Shown: positions 1-7,948 of the stretch, piece after piece
Position numbering within the stretch: position 1 is the first letter of the stretch
How the letters are laid out: each line of letters opens with the position of its first letter
Assembly (NCBI GenBank): GCA_913051935.1
Contig: CAJXCU010000001.1
Location: 44,252 to 108,251 of the forward strand
DNA length: 64,000 nt
DNA from: an uncultured Flavobacteriales bacterium
Lineage (GTDB): Bacteria > Bacteroidota > Bacteroidia > Flavobacteriales_D > Crocinitomicaceae
Direction: 5' to 3'
The notes under the pieces: generated by a model
The model's input: the letters and a program-made list of their open reading frames with translations, nothing else
Databases searched by the model: none
What the model was told of the DNA's origin: nothing
Program-made: the position numbers and the translations under genes

Positions 1-324
1 GGATTTTGGAAGTTTATCCAAAGCCAAATCGACTAGAGATTGCACCAACTCGACATAACCATCATTTTTTGCAACGAAGTCGGTTTCACAGTTTAAAGTT
101 ACAATTACTCCTGCCGTTGAATCGTTGCTCGATTGGGCTATAATGACGCCTTCTTTCGCATCGTTTCCTCCTCTTTTGGCAGCGATTTTTTGTCCTTTTT
201 TGCGAAGCACATCAACTGCCGCTTCAAAATCGCCGTTGGTTTCTACAAGTGCATTCTTGCAGTCCATCATCCCGGCTCCGGTCTGTTGTCGAAGTTTATT
301 AACTTCTGAAGCTTTAATTGCCAT
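1..324 (-). CDS. tsf: Elongation factor Ts, N-terminal part (cut by window edge)
   Basis: Guanine-nucleotide exchange factor that recycles EF-Tu during translation. The reverse strand from 324 gives 108 codons that stay open to the window edge. They begin MAIKASEVNKLRQQTGAGMM, the UBA-like N-terminal domain of EF-Ts, followed by DCKNALVE and the core signature TLNCETDFVAKND near residues 80-92. The rest of the protein lies left of position 1. It starts 16 nt after rpsB, as the last visible gene of the rplM-rpsI-rpsB-tsf operon, the usual Bacteroidetes order. No promoter is visible between rpsB and tsf, so co-transcription is likely. Confidence 0.97.
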   Translation of the reverse strand, partial: MAIKASEVNKLRQQTGAGMMDCKNALVETNGDFEAAVDVLRKKGQKIAAKRGGNDAKEGVIIAQSSNDSTAGVIVTLNCETDFVAKNDGYVELVQSLVDLALDKLPKS

Positions 325-340
325 TTTATTCAGTTTTGGG

Positions 341-1405
341 TTATTTATCTTCTTTTTCGGCTTTCGCTGCGCTTGCTTTTTTCGCTGCTGGTTTTTTCGC
401 CGCAGCTTTTTTTGCTGGCGCTTTCTCCGCTTTTTCCTCTTTCTTTGTTGAGGTTGCTTTCTTTGCTGTAGCTTTTTCGGCCTTAGGCTCTTTCTTTGCT
501 GAAGCAGCTTTTTTCGCTGAAGCGGGTTTTTTTGCTGGAGCCTTTTCAGCTTTTACTTCATCCTTCGCAGGGGCTTCATCCTTCGCAGTTTTCTCAGCAG
601 CTGCTGGTTCAACTGTTTCTTTCTCCTCAACTTTAACCTCATTCACTTCTTCGGCTTCTGCATTTTCGGTGGATGCCTTTGCTTCTTGTTTTGCGGCCTC
701 AGGATTATCCTTTAGGAATTTTCTTTCTTCTAATCCCTCTTGGATAGATTTGCATATTTCATCGATGATGATCGTAATTGATTTGCTTGCATCATCATTC
801 GCTGGGATAGGAAAGTCAACAAGTTTCGGATTTGAGTTCGTATCAACCAAGGCAAATGTTGGAATATTTAATCTTCTTGCTTCAGCCAATGCGATGTGCT
901 CTTTTAAGATATCGACTATAAATATTGCAGCTGGCTGACGGGTCATATCTGAAATAGAACCAAACGTTTTTTCTAGTTTCTCTCTTTGACGCGTTTTGAA
1001 TAATTTTTCTCGTTTATTAAGCGTATCCCATGTTCCGTCGGACTTCATTTTGTCGATTGAGGTCATTTTTCGGATGGACTTTCTCGTTGTTTGAAAGTTG
1101 GTTAACATACCACCTGACCATCTTTCTGTTACAAATGGCATATTTACGTTTTTGATACGTTCAGCGACGATATCTTTGGCTTGTTTCTTTGTAGCGACAA
1201 ATAGGATTTTCTTACCTGATTTTGCGATTTGTTTCATTGCGGCATTTGCCTGATCTAAATGAACAATGGTTTTGTTCAGGTCGATAATGTGGATTCCCTT
1301 TTTCTCTTCGAAAATATATGGGGCCATTGCTGGATTCCACTTTCTTTTGAGGTGACCGAAATGTACACCTGCATCTAACAGTTCTTTAAAAGATAATTTT
1401 GACAT
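341..1405 (-). CDS. rpsB: 30S ribosomal protein S2 with long Ala/Lys/Glu-rich C-terminal tail
   Basis: Small-subunit ribosomal protein. Residues 1 to about 228 are an ordinary S2 core, including DAGVHFGHLKRKWNPAMAPY near the start and the central RWSGGMLTNFQTTRKSI. Family members are usually 230-260 residues, but this one has 354. The extra roughly 120 residues are low complexity, with many short units such as KAEKAPAKK and AKKAA mixed with an acidic stretch. Such tails occur on S2 in some Bacteroidetes; the function is unknown. The ATG at 1405 fits the family start. The DNA of the tail (about 341-700) is repetitive and gives long shadow frames on the other strand, which I discount. Confidence 0.96.
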   Translation of the reverse strand: MSKLSFKELLDAGVHFGHLKRKWNPAMAPYIFEEKKGIHIIDLNKTIVHLDQANAAMKQIAKSGKKILFVATKKQAKDIVAERIKNVNMPFVTERWSGGMLTNFQTTRKSIRKMTSIDKMKSDGTWDTLNKREKLFKTRQREKLEKTFGSISDMTRQPAAIFIVDILKEHIALAEARRLNIPTFALVDTNSNPKLVDFPIPANDDASKSITIIIDEICKSIQEGLEERKFLKDNPEAAKQEAKASTENAEAEEVNEVKVEEKETVEPAAAEKTAKDEAPAKDEVKAEKAPAKKPASAKKAASAKKEPKAEKATAKKATSTKKEEKAEKAPAKKAAAKKPAAKKASAAKAEKEDK

Positions 1406-1499
1406 ATATATATTTGTTTACGTTCCTAAATTCATCAGCAAAATTGGGGACCATTGCCATTCCAATAGAGCTTGGATACTAAACCATTCCAGCCGGCGA
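1406..1499 (-). promoter_or_regulatory. Possible rpsB leader with repeated GGAATGG
   Basis: The 94-nt spacer between rpsI and rpsB is long for this operon, whose other spacers are 5-16 nt. On the reverse strand it contains GGAATGG twice (1484-1490 and 1457-1463) around a small CCAA/TTGG stem. S2 leaders are autoregulatory in several bacteria, so a protein-binding leader is possible. I recognise no known motif and the evidence is weak. Confidence 0.25.
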
Positions 1500-1886
1500 T
1501 TAACGCTTTGAGAACTGGAATTTCTTTCTCGCTTTTGGTTGTCCTGGTTTTTTACGTTCAACCATTCTAGGATCACGAGTCATAAGACCCTCCTCCTTCA
1601 AGGCGATTTTATTGTCTTCGAGAACTTCTACCAAAGCCCTTGATATACCTAAACGTATGGCTTCAACTTGTCCGTTGATTCCACCTCCGCTTACGTTCAC
1701 ATTCACATTGTATTTACCCACAGTATCAGTTAGCGCGAATGGCTGAACTAATTTTGACTGCAAAACATCTGTTGGGAATACTTCCTGCGCTTTTTTATTG
1801 TTTACAGTAATTACTCCTTTTCCCTTGGTGAGGTAAACTCTAGCAACTGCTGTCTTTCTTCTTCCTAATGCGTTGATTACTTCCAT
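1500..1886 (-). CDS. rpsI: 30S ribosomal protein S9
   Basis: Small-subunit protein whose C-terminal tail reaches the P-site tRNA. The 128 residues begin MEVINALGRRKTAVARVYL and end KKPGQPKARKKFQFSKR, the universal S9 start and basic C-terminus. The core GGGINGQVEAIRLGISRAL is intact, and the length is normal for Bacteroidetes. It starts 5 nt after rplM, the usual L13-S9 pair, and is almost certainly co-transcribed with it from the promoter upstream of rplM. Confidence 0.98.
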   Translation of the reverse strand: MEVINALGRRKTAVARVYLTKGKGVITVNNKKAQEVFPTDVLQSKLVQPFALTDTVGKYNVNVNVSGGGINGQVEAIRLGISRALVEVLEDNKIALKEEGLMTRDPRMVERKKPGQPKARKKFQFSKR

Positions 1887-1891
1887 AATAC

Positions 1892-2347
1892 TTATTTGAG
1901 CGTATCTAGATTTAATACTGTCGGTTTCTGTGCTTCGTGATTATGCTCAGAACCAGTATAAACTTTTAAATTTCTGTATAATTGTCTACCAAGTGTGTTC
2001 TTTGGCAACATTCCTTTTACTGCTTTTTCAATAAGCCTTTCCGGGTGTTTTCTAAGAAGATCTTCTGCAGCAGTGAATCTTTGACCTCCTGGGTACCCTG
2101 AATAACGCACATACTCTTTGTCTTTAAGTTTTGCTCCAGAGAAAGAAACTTTTTCTGCATTAATTACAATAATATTGTCACCGCAATCTGCGTGAGGTGT
2201 ATAGTTGGTCTTATATTTACCACGAATAACCTTTGCAACTTTACTAGCAAGTCTTCCTACTGTTTGGTTTTCAGCATCTACAACAAACCACTTTTTGTCA
2301 GCGGTTGCGGCGTTTCCTGAAATCGTTTTATAACTTAATGTATCCAC
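1892..2347 (-). CDS. rplM: 50S ribosomal protein L13
   Basis: Early-assembly large-subunit protein. It carries WFVVDAENQTVGRLASKVA, the GDNIIVINAEKV motif and the KGMLPKNTLGRQLYRNLKVY block of L13. I place the start at the GTG at 2347, giving MDTLSYKT and 151 residues, the usual Bacteroidetes form. An in-frame TTG at 2356 would add only three residues (MKN) and is less likely. It is the first gene of the ribosomal operon and has its own promoter just upstream. Confidence 0.96.
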   Translation of the reverse strand: MDTLSYKTISGNAATADKKWFVVDAENQTVGRLASKVAKVIRGKYKTNYTPHADCGDNIIVINAEKVSFSGAKLKDKEYVRYSGYPGGQRFTAAEDLLRKHPERLIEKAVKGMLPKNTLGRQLYRNLKVYTGSEHNHEAQKPTVLNLDTLK

Positions 2348-2390
2348 GTTCTTCAATTTAAATGCTATTTAATAGCGTAAATTAGGGGTG

Positions 2391-2421
2391 CAAAGATACA
2401 ATTAATATGAATATGAACAAA
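2391..2421 (-). promoter_or_regulatory. Bacteroidetes-type promoter of rplM operon
   Basis: On the reverse strand TATCTTTG (2391-2398) matches the Bacteroidetes -7 element TAnnTTTG. A TTTG (2418-2421) lies 19 nt upstream, the expected -33 spacing. Transcription would start about 35 nt before the rplM start codon. Confidence 0.75.
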
Positions 2422-2449
2422 CCAAAAGAAAAAAAAATGTGAAATGATT

Positions 2450-3211
2450 TTAAGTTTTTTTAAATGCCTCTATGGCATTACGTGTAAATTCACTTAAAAC
2501 GAGTGCTCCACTGATTTCTGCACGCTCTGACAGCAGGTTGTCCCAATGGTCTGTTCCCTTCCAAAAAACTGTCTTCAGTTGTTCCATTGCCGCTGGATTG
2601 GATGAACAAAGTTTTTCAATAAGTTCAGAAATCCCTTGATCCATTTGCTCGATATCTTTGTAAACGTGAGCGTAAAGGCCTTTTTCTTCTGCCCACCTTG
2701 CACTTCTCCAAGCAGTTGCATTAATAGCAAGCTGACTCATAGCCGAGAGGCCAATTTTGCGTTCAACAGCTGGGCCAACTACAAAGGGTCCTATACCTAC
2801 AGCGAGCTCTGATAATTTTACAGATGCCGCTTCGGTCGCAAAAGCATAATCCATCGCTGAAGCAATTCCAACTCCTCCACCTACTGCTTTTCCGTGGATT
2901 CTGCCTATGATTAGTTTACTTGAGGTTCTGCATGCGTTGATTACTTTTGCAAATCCCGAAAAAAATGTCTTGCCATCTTCTATATTTTCAATTGCGATTA
3001 GCTCATCGAAACTCGCCCCGGCGCAAAACGCTCTATTTCCCGCCGATTTTAATAAAATTAATTTGCAGCTTGGATCACTACTGATTTCAGTTATTGCTTT
3101 TGCGAGCTTGCCAAGTATCTTGCCGGGTAGGGCATTGCTTGATGGATGTCCAAATTCAATAGTTGCAAGACCCCTTTGGTCGACATTACAGTTAACGTGT
3201 CCTTCTTCCAT
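2450..3211 (-). CDS. Enoyl-CoA hydratase/isomerase family protein
   Basis: Crotonase-fold enzyme acting on acyl-CoA thioesters in the cytoplasm. The oxyanion-hole signatures are GNRAFCAGASFDEL (about residues 58-71) and HGKAVGGGVGIASAMDYAFA (about 105-124). The 253-residue length is typical. Sequence alone does not give the substrate. Bacteroidetes relatives are often annotated as methylglutaconyl-CoA hydratase or as PaaF/PaaG-like, and no other acyl-CoA gene is nearby to decide. It starts 1 nt after the upstream coiled-coil protein, so it is the last gene of the leftward pssA-to-here run. Confidence 0.85.
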   Translation of the reverse strand: MEEGHVNCNVDQRGLATIEFGHPSSNALPGKILGKLAKAITEISSDPSCKLILLKSAGNRAFCAGASFDELIAIENIEDGKTFFSGFAKVINACRTSSKLIIGRIHGKAVGGGVGIASAMDYAFATEAASVKLSELAVGIGPFVVGPAVERKIGLSAMSQLAINATAWRSARWAEEKGLYAHVYKDIEQMDQGISELIEKLCSSNPAAMEQLKTVFWKGTDHWDNLLSERAEISGALVLSEFTRNAIEAFKKT

Positions 3212-3212
3212 A

Positions 3213-4172
3213 TTACTTTAAGGTAAAACTATCGGAACCGATTAGGTTCTCGTCGCAATAAATATTCACTTTATAATTTCCTTTGGATAAACCTTCCTCC
3301 CGTACATCATAGTATATCGAAATATCAATGGCTTTATTTTGGTAGTCAATTTCCTTCTTCTCAGTATACGAAATCGATTCTTTTCCTATTTGTGTCATAT
3401 AGCTCGACATTCTTTGAAATATCTTACCCGACGGTCCTTTAATTTGCATAAAGACCATTTTCTTTCCCGAGCGCGCTATTGGATTCTCTGAAATTGTAAA
3501 AGTCGATTGAAGCTGTGCCGCTTGGCGGGCTCGTGATGTAGGTTTTGCTTTCAAGGCTGATTTCAATGCGCCCGAGTTAAAACCATAGGCGCTAAGTTTA
3601 GAGCCTTTTTTCACTTGTTCTGTTTTCTCTGCTACCTCTTGTTTGAATTGATCTCTTTCTTCGGTAGTTCGGTTCAAATTATTGGTTGTTTCTGTCAGAT
3701 TCAATTCTAGCTCGAGGTTCAAGGTATTCAAAGAGTCTATCTGCACAACATAGCTTCTCATGATTCCCCTCAGGCTTTCGTTTTCTTCTTTGAGTTTTAG
3801 CACCTGAGCAGCTGAGAAATTTCTGCTTCGTTGTAGTTTTTCAATTTTTTCAATTTGCGCCTGTATTTTTATTTTTTGTGCATTTAGGCTATCGGCTTTT
3901 GAAGCATCTTTTTCTAGCAGACGGTCGTATGTACTGAGCATTTTTTTGAAGTCAGATTTTAAATCAGTAGACATATCTCCAATATATCCTTTAAGCATTT
4001 TATTCATGCCTTGTAATGTGTCCTGATACCTGAGGCTTGTGTATGCACATTCTTTGGCTTCATTGCGCATCTTCGACCAAAAAAAAGTCATCGTTCCTAT
4101 TCCTAAAGCCAATACAAGGATTGCTCCTAGGTAAATGCTCTTGTAGTCATTTGAATTTTCATTTTCTTCCAT
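3213..4172 (-). CDS. Membrane-anchored coiled-coil protein, unknown function
   Basis: I recognise no named family. The 319-residue protein has a charged N-terminus and one membrane segment near residues 12-30 (SIYLGAILVLALGIGTMTFF). A long Lys/Glu/Leu-rich region with heptad character follows (about 70-190), then a basic linker with AKPTSRARQAA. The C-terminal domain is beta-rich (about 215-319), with FMQIKGPSGKIFQ and VNIYCDENLIGSDSFTL. The layout suggests a periplasm-facing domain held off the membrane by a coiled coil. It lies between the aldehyde dehydrogenase and the enoyl-CoA hydratase with tight spacing, but this says nothing clear about its job. Confidence 0.75.
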   Translation of the reverse strand: MEENENSNDYKSIYLGAILVLALGIGTMTFFWSKMRNEAKECAYTSLRYQDTLQGMNKMLKGYIGDMSTDLKSDFKKMLSTYDRLLEKDASKADSLNAQKIKIQAQIEKIEKLQRSRNFSAAQVLKLKEENESLRGIMRSYVVQIDSLNTLNLELELNLTETTNNLNRTTEERDQFKQEVAEKTEQVKKGSKLSAYGFNSGALKSALKAKPTSRARQAAQLQSTFTISENPIARSGKKMVFMQIKGPSGKIFQRMSSYMTQIGKESISYTEKKEIDYQNKAIDISIYYDVREEGLSKGNYKVNIYCDENLIGSDSFTLK

Positions 4173-4205
4173 GAAGTCAAATTTTTTATAAAAGTAATCT
4201 TTTTA

Positions 4206-5651
4206 TCAAATGCTTAAATCTTGAAAGGTTACGCTTCTTTGAAATCTTGCAATGCTGTCTGTTCCTACGGCAGTATACCGGCTGTCCGAACTAGCGGGGT
4301 AGGGTCCACCATGTTGCATTGCCGAACTAACCTCAACACCCGTTGGTAAATCATTCAGTATAACCCTTCCTGCTTTTTGGGTTCCCACAGAAATCAACTG
4401 TTCGATGATGGGACCATCCTTTTCTTTTGAGCCAAAAATTGAAAAGGTCAATTGACCATTTAAACCGTTCAGTATATCTATTAATTCTTCATGGTTTGAA
4501 TAGCTAAAAACAGAGGTGTGTGGACCAAAAATTTCCTCTTGCAGAAAAGGGAACTCTAAAATTGAATCAGAGGCGAGATGTAAAACTGATTTTTTTGGGA
4601 AGTATTTAGGGGCGATAGATGCGCGGCTTCGAAAAAAACGTTTTGTACCGAAAGTTTCAAGTAAGCGTGCAGTCTTTTTTTCGAATTCTTTAAGAATGTT
4701 AGGATGAAGCATGGGCTCAGTTCGAAATGAAAATATAGATTGTTTAAGTTGCCCAACAAACTCATCCGTTTCATTTTTTGGGATAAAAAATAACCCTGGT
4801 TTGGTACAAAATTGGCCCGAATCCGTGCATACAGAATTGGTGATTTTATCGATCAATATCTTTCTGTCTTCACTGAAAGCAGATTCCAAAAGTACAACGG
4901 GATTTGAGCTCCCCATTTCTGCGAACACTGGTATTGGAAACTTCCGCTTGCCTGCTATTTTTAGAAATGCTTCTCCTCCGTTTTGGCTTCCTGTGAAGCC
5001 AATTGCTTTGACGGATGAATGATTTGCAATGTGAGCACCTAATTCATATCCATCATCAACGACATGGGAAAAAGTACCTATTGGGAAGTTAAGTGTATTC
5101 ATTGCGTCTTGGATGGCACCGAATACAACAGAGCTAGTGCCAACATGAAAAGGATGAGCCTTTACGATTACAGGGTTTTTTGCAGCAAGTGCAGCTACGC
5201 TATCTCCACCTATGGTAGAATAGGCTAACGGAAAGTTACTAGCGCCTACAACAAGTACGGGACCAATGCCTATTTTTTTTTTAGTTAAAGACTTGTTGTT
5301 TACATTTTTTGCTTGTTCAAGCGTAGAAATATACTCTGGAGCGATGACATGTTTTGAAAACAGCTCAAGCTGAAAAATAGTCCTCTTGAATTCAGTATCA
5401 AAACGCTCCTTGGTTAATCCGCTTTCTTTACAGTATACGGTTGAAATCTTTCCCTTTATTGAGCGCAAATTTTCCTTGATTAAACAAAGTAGATTGTTTA
5501 TCTCGTGATTCGATTTGCTGGAGATTACTGAGTATGCACTTGATGCTGAATCAATTATTTGGTCGACTTCTTCAACTGTGTGACAAGCATACCTTTCGGT
5601 ATTGAATTTATTTTCTTTGGGATTAAATGTGCAAAAAGTCCTTCGGGACAT
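4206..5651 (-). CDS. NAD(P)-dependent aldehyde dehydrogenase, ketoglutarate-semialdehyde type
   Basis: Oxidises an aldehyde to a carboxylate. From the ATG at 5651 the protein has 482 residues, the normal family length. The active-site glutamate lies in FAEMGSSNPV (E245) and the nucleophile in GQFCTKPG (C282). The AEMGS.NPV and GQFCTxPG forms are those of 2,5-dioxovalerate (alpha-ketoglutarate semialdehyde) dehydrogenases, although other substrates are possible. An upstream in-frame start at 5798 would add 49 basic residues lying wholly inside purS, so I reject it. The ATG lies directly against the purS stop, indicating translational coupling. Confidence 0.85.
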   Translation of the reverse strand: MSRRTFCTFNPKENKFNTERYACHTVEEVDQIIDSASSAYSVISSKSNHEINNLLCLIKENLRSIKGKISTVYCKESGLTKERFDTEFKRTIFQLELFSKHVIAPEYISTLEQAKNVNNKSLTKKKIGIGPVLVVGASNFPLAYSTIGGDSVAALAAKNPVIVKAHPFHVGTSSVVFGAIQDAMNTLNFPIGTFSHVVDDGYELGAHIANHSSVKAIGFTGSQNGGEAFLKIAGKRKFPIPVFAEMGSSNPVVLLESAFSEDRKILIDKITNSVCTDSGQFCTKPGLFFIPKNETDEFVGQLKQSIFSFRTEPMLHPNILKEFEKKTARLLETFGTKRFFRSRASIAPKYFPKKSVLHLASDSILEFPFLQEEIFGPHTSVFSYSNHEELIDILNGLNGQLTFSIFGSKEKDGPIIEQLISVGTQKAGRVILNDLPTGVEVSSAMQHGGPYPASSDSRYTAVGTDSIARFQRSVTFQDLSI

Positions 5652-5652
5652 T

Positions 5653-5904
5653 TTACGCCTTTGATAAACTAAACGTGTAGCTTTCCATAATCTGATTGGC
5701 AAGCATTTTTTTACAAGCCTCATCCACCTTTTCTTTGGCAATTTCTTGAGAGTCTGCTTCCACAAAAAGTCTGATGTGTCGACCAATTCGAACACCATCT
5801 ATCTCCGGGAGACCTACATTGGCCATAGAGCTGCTTACTGCTTTTCCTTGAGGGTCGAGCAAAGCATCTAGTGGCATTACATCGATTTCGGCTTTAAATT
5901 TCAT
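5653..5904 (-). CDS. purS: Phosphoribosylformylglycinamidine synthase subunit PurS
   Basis: Small subunit that joins PurQ and PurL in step 4 of purine synthesis and helps pass ammonia. The 83 residues start MKFKAEIDVMPLDALLDPQGKA (first 20 are family-typical). They contain IDGVRIGRHIRLFVEA and the closing CKKMLANQIMESYTFSL, all standard for PurS. No purQ or purL is adjacent, which is usual in Bacteroidetes, where purine genes are scattered. The start overlaps the end of pssA by 11 nt and the stop abuts the aldehyde dehydrogenase start, so the three genes form one transcription unit. Confidence 0.93.
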   Translation of the reverse strand: MKFKAEIDVMPLDALLDPQGKAVSSSMANVGLPEIDGVRIGRHIRLFVEADSQEIAKEKVDEACKKMLANQIMESYTFSLSKA

Positions 5905-6730
5905 CTTTGGTTATTTTGATTGAATGATAGATTGAAGCTATGAAATACAAAGTTAAAATAAATGGAATAGACAGCACCTTGAAAAACGGAATACTTATCG
6001 CTGAAATGAGAATTAAAAATAATTTTAGTTGATTTTCCCTTGTCTTGGATTTTTTAATTTTTAACGACATCAAAGGAATTGGAAGGAGCATAAAGGCAGA
6101 AAACAATACAATAATTACCGCCAGCGAATAACAATCAAAACTAAGCTTGACTATCTCAAGGACGCTGTTCCAACTTTTCATGTGGCTTGAAAAGTAAAGG
6201 GGAAAAAAACAAAATATGATCGCTGTTAGTGGGGTTGGGAATCCAATAAAATTTGAGGTCTGACGTGTATCAATATTGAATTTAGCCAGCCGAAACAAGG
6301 CGAAAAAGGGAATTAAAAATGCAATAAAGGGAAGGAATTTAATGCTTGCATCAAATTTGTTAGGGATCTGATAAAACATCGCATTTACCCATGTAAAAAA
6401 TTCTTGCAGAATATAATAATCATAGAAGGTTTGATCTTTTGAGACGTTTTCTAGTAAAATACGATCATCAATACCCAAAATAATCATAAAAAACATGAGA
6501 AAACCTGGCGCTACTCCGAATGTAATGAGGTCTGATAACGAATCCAGTTGTTTGCCTAAATCACTCATTAGACATAACTTACGAGCTACAAATCCATCTG
6601 CAAAATCAAACAAAGCGCCTAAAAAGATTGCATAAACCGCAAAGCTTAATTGCCCACTAAAACAAAAAAGTATTGAAAGCATGCCGCAGATGAGGTTCAT
6701 ACTTGTGAGTAAATTTGCAATATTGAACAT
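5894..6730 (-). CDS. pssA: CDP-diacylglycerol-serine O-phosphatidyltransferase
   Basis: Integral membrane enzyme making phosphatidylserine, the precursor of phosphatidylethanolamine. The CDP-alcohol phosphatidyltransferase motif D-x2-DG-x2-AR-x8-G-x3-D-x3-D is perfect at residues 42-67 (DFADGFVARK, then GKQLDSLSD). Six or more hydrophobic segments follow, including two long C-terminal ones. The ATG at 6730 gives 278 residues; a TTG four codons upstream is in frame but unlikely. It is first in the leftward operon with purS. The 120-nt gap to the divergent porV2 gene must hold both promoters. Confidence 0.9.
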   Translation of the reverse strand: MFNIANLLTSMNLICGMLSILFCFSGQLSFAVYAIFLGALFDFADGFVARKLCLMSDLGKQLDSLSDLITFGVAPGFLMFFMIILGIDDRILLENVSKDQTFYDYYILQEFFTWVNAMFYQIPNKFDASIKFLPFIAFLIPFFALFRLAKFNIDTRQTSNFIGFPTPLTAIIFCFFPLYFSSHMKSWNSVLEIVKLSFDCYSLAVIIVLFSAFMLLPIPLMSLKIKKSKTRENQLKLFLILISAISIPFFKVLSIPFILTLYFIASIYHSIKITKDEI

Positions 6731-6770
6731 GGTCTTCTTCAAAAAAACTGTAAAATCGATACTTCTTCTT

Positions 6771-6778
6771 TATCTTTG
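6771..6778 (+). promoter_or_regulatory. -7 element (TATCTTTG) upstream of porV2
   Basis: TATCTTTG matches the Bacteroidetes -7 consensus TAnnTTTG, about 70 nt before the porV2 start. I see no clear TTTG at -33, so the call rests on the -7 element and its intergenic position. Confidence 0.5.
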
Positions 6779-6850
6779 TCTACATATAAATCAGCTACAA
6801 AGAACACAATTTTTAACGAATTCTGTTGTTTTAAGTACTAAATTAGTTCT

Positions 6851-7948
6851 ATGTCTTCAAAAGTAATTTGCATACTTCTTTGTGTCTTTGCGGTTTCGAT
6901 TGTTTATGTTCAAGATATTGCACCTAAATATTCTAATGAGTTTTTGAATTTAGGAGTAGGAGCAGAGGCCTACGGAATGGGTAATAGTATTGTAGCCGAT
7001 GTGGACGATGCGAATGCGCTCTACTGGAACCCCGCTGGTTTGGTTGGTGTGAATAAATGGGCAGAAGTTTCGTTCATGCATTCTGAATATTTTGCTGGCA
7101 TTGCGAAATATGATTATTTAGCAGTTGCACATGCGATAGACGAGAATAGTGCCTTGGGAATTGGATTTATTCGATTTGGAGTAGATGATATTCCCAATAC
7201 CACACAGCTTATTGATAACAATGGGGCTATAAATTATGACAACGTTAGCTCTTTTTCTGCTGGTGATTATGCTTTCTTTGGGAGCTATGCACGAAAACTG
7301 AAGGTTCCTGGATTAAGTTTGGGTGGAAGTGCAAAGGTTATTTACCGTAAGGTTGGGGATTTTGCCAAATCATGGGGCTTTGGTCTGGACGCCGGAATAA
7401 AGTATAAGAGAAATGAACACTTCACCTTCGGCTTAATGGCACGTGATGTTACCTCAACTTTCAATGCTTGGGTTTTTACTTTGGATGAGCAAACACAAAA
7501 TATATTTCTTCAAACGGGTAATGAAATTCCTCAGAATGGTTTGGAATTGACCTTGCCTAGAATTATTATGGCTGCCAGCACGCGATACAACCTTGGTTCA
7601 AAAGGGTTGTACGCAGGAGGTGAAATAGACATCGACGTAACCACCGACGGAAAGAGAAATACCCTCTTGAAACTGAATCCTTTTTCCTTAGATCCTCACT
7701 TCGGTATTAAAATCGGATTTAAAGATCTTGTTCAGGTCCGAGGCGGAATCTCTAGTATCCAGCAATTTTCAAATATAGATGAAAGTCAATATTGGGGTAT
7801 GCAGCCGAATTTAGGTCTCGGGATCGGCTTTAAAGGATTTTCTTTGGATTATGCATTCACACGTCTTGGGGCAAGTGATGCGAACTACTACACACATATA
7901 TTTTCGATTAAACTGCGTTTGGATAAACCTAAAAATGCTGAAAAATGA
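6851..7948 (+). CDS. porV2: PorV2-like T9SS-associated outer membrane protein
   Basis: A 365-residue PorV/PorQ-family beta-barrel. A signal peptide (about residues 1-20, VICILLCVFAVSIVYVQ) precedes the hallmark start FLNLGVGAEAYGMGNS and WNPAGLVGVNKW. The rest is amphipathic beta-strand. In the type IX secretion system, PorV carries folded cargo to the sortase PorU. The gene overlaps a PorU-like C25 protease by 4 nt (ATGA), the arrangement of the second pair called PorV2/PorU2 in flavobacteria. That pair is distinct from the main attachment complex. Family and membrane location are clear; the exact cargo role is inferred from the pairing. Confidence 0.82.
   Translation: MSSKVICILLCVFAVSIVYVQDIAPKYSNEFLNLGVGAEAYGMGNSIVADVDDANALYWNPAGLVGVNKWAEVSFMHSEYFAGIAKYDYLAVAHAIDENSALGIGFIRFGVDDIPNTTQLIDNNGAINYDNVSSFSAGDYAFFGSYARKLKVPGLSLGGSAKVIYRKVGDFAKSWGFGLDAGIKYKRNEHFTFGLMARDVTSTFNAWVFTLDEQTQNIFLQTGNEIPQNGLELTLPRIIMAASTRYNLGSKGLYAGGEIDIDVTTDGKRNTLLKLNPFSLDPHFGIKIGFKDLVQVRGGISSIQQFSNIDESQYWGMQPNLGLGIGFKGFSLDYAFTRLGASDANYYTHIFSIKLRLDKPKNAEK

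Noticed and set aside
125..938. Long open frames on the + strand opposite tsf and rpsB
   Set aside because: They mirror the repetitive rpsB tail and EF-Ts on the other strand; hydrophobic Phe/Ala runs are complements of Lys/Ala codons.
5652..5798. 49-residue N-terminal extension of the aldehyde dehydrogenase
   Set aside because: It lies inside purS and has no dehydrogenase similarity; the ATG at 5651 abuts the purS stop.
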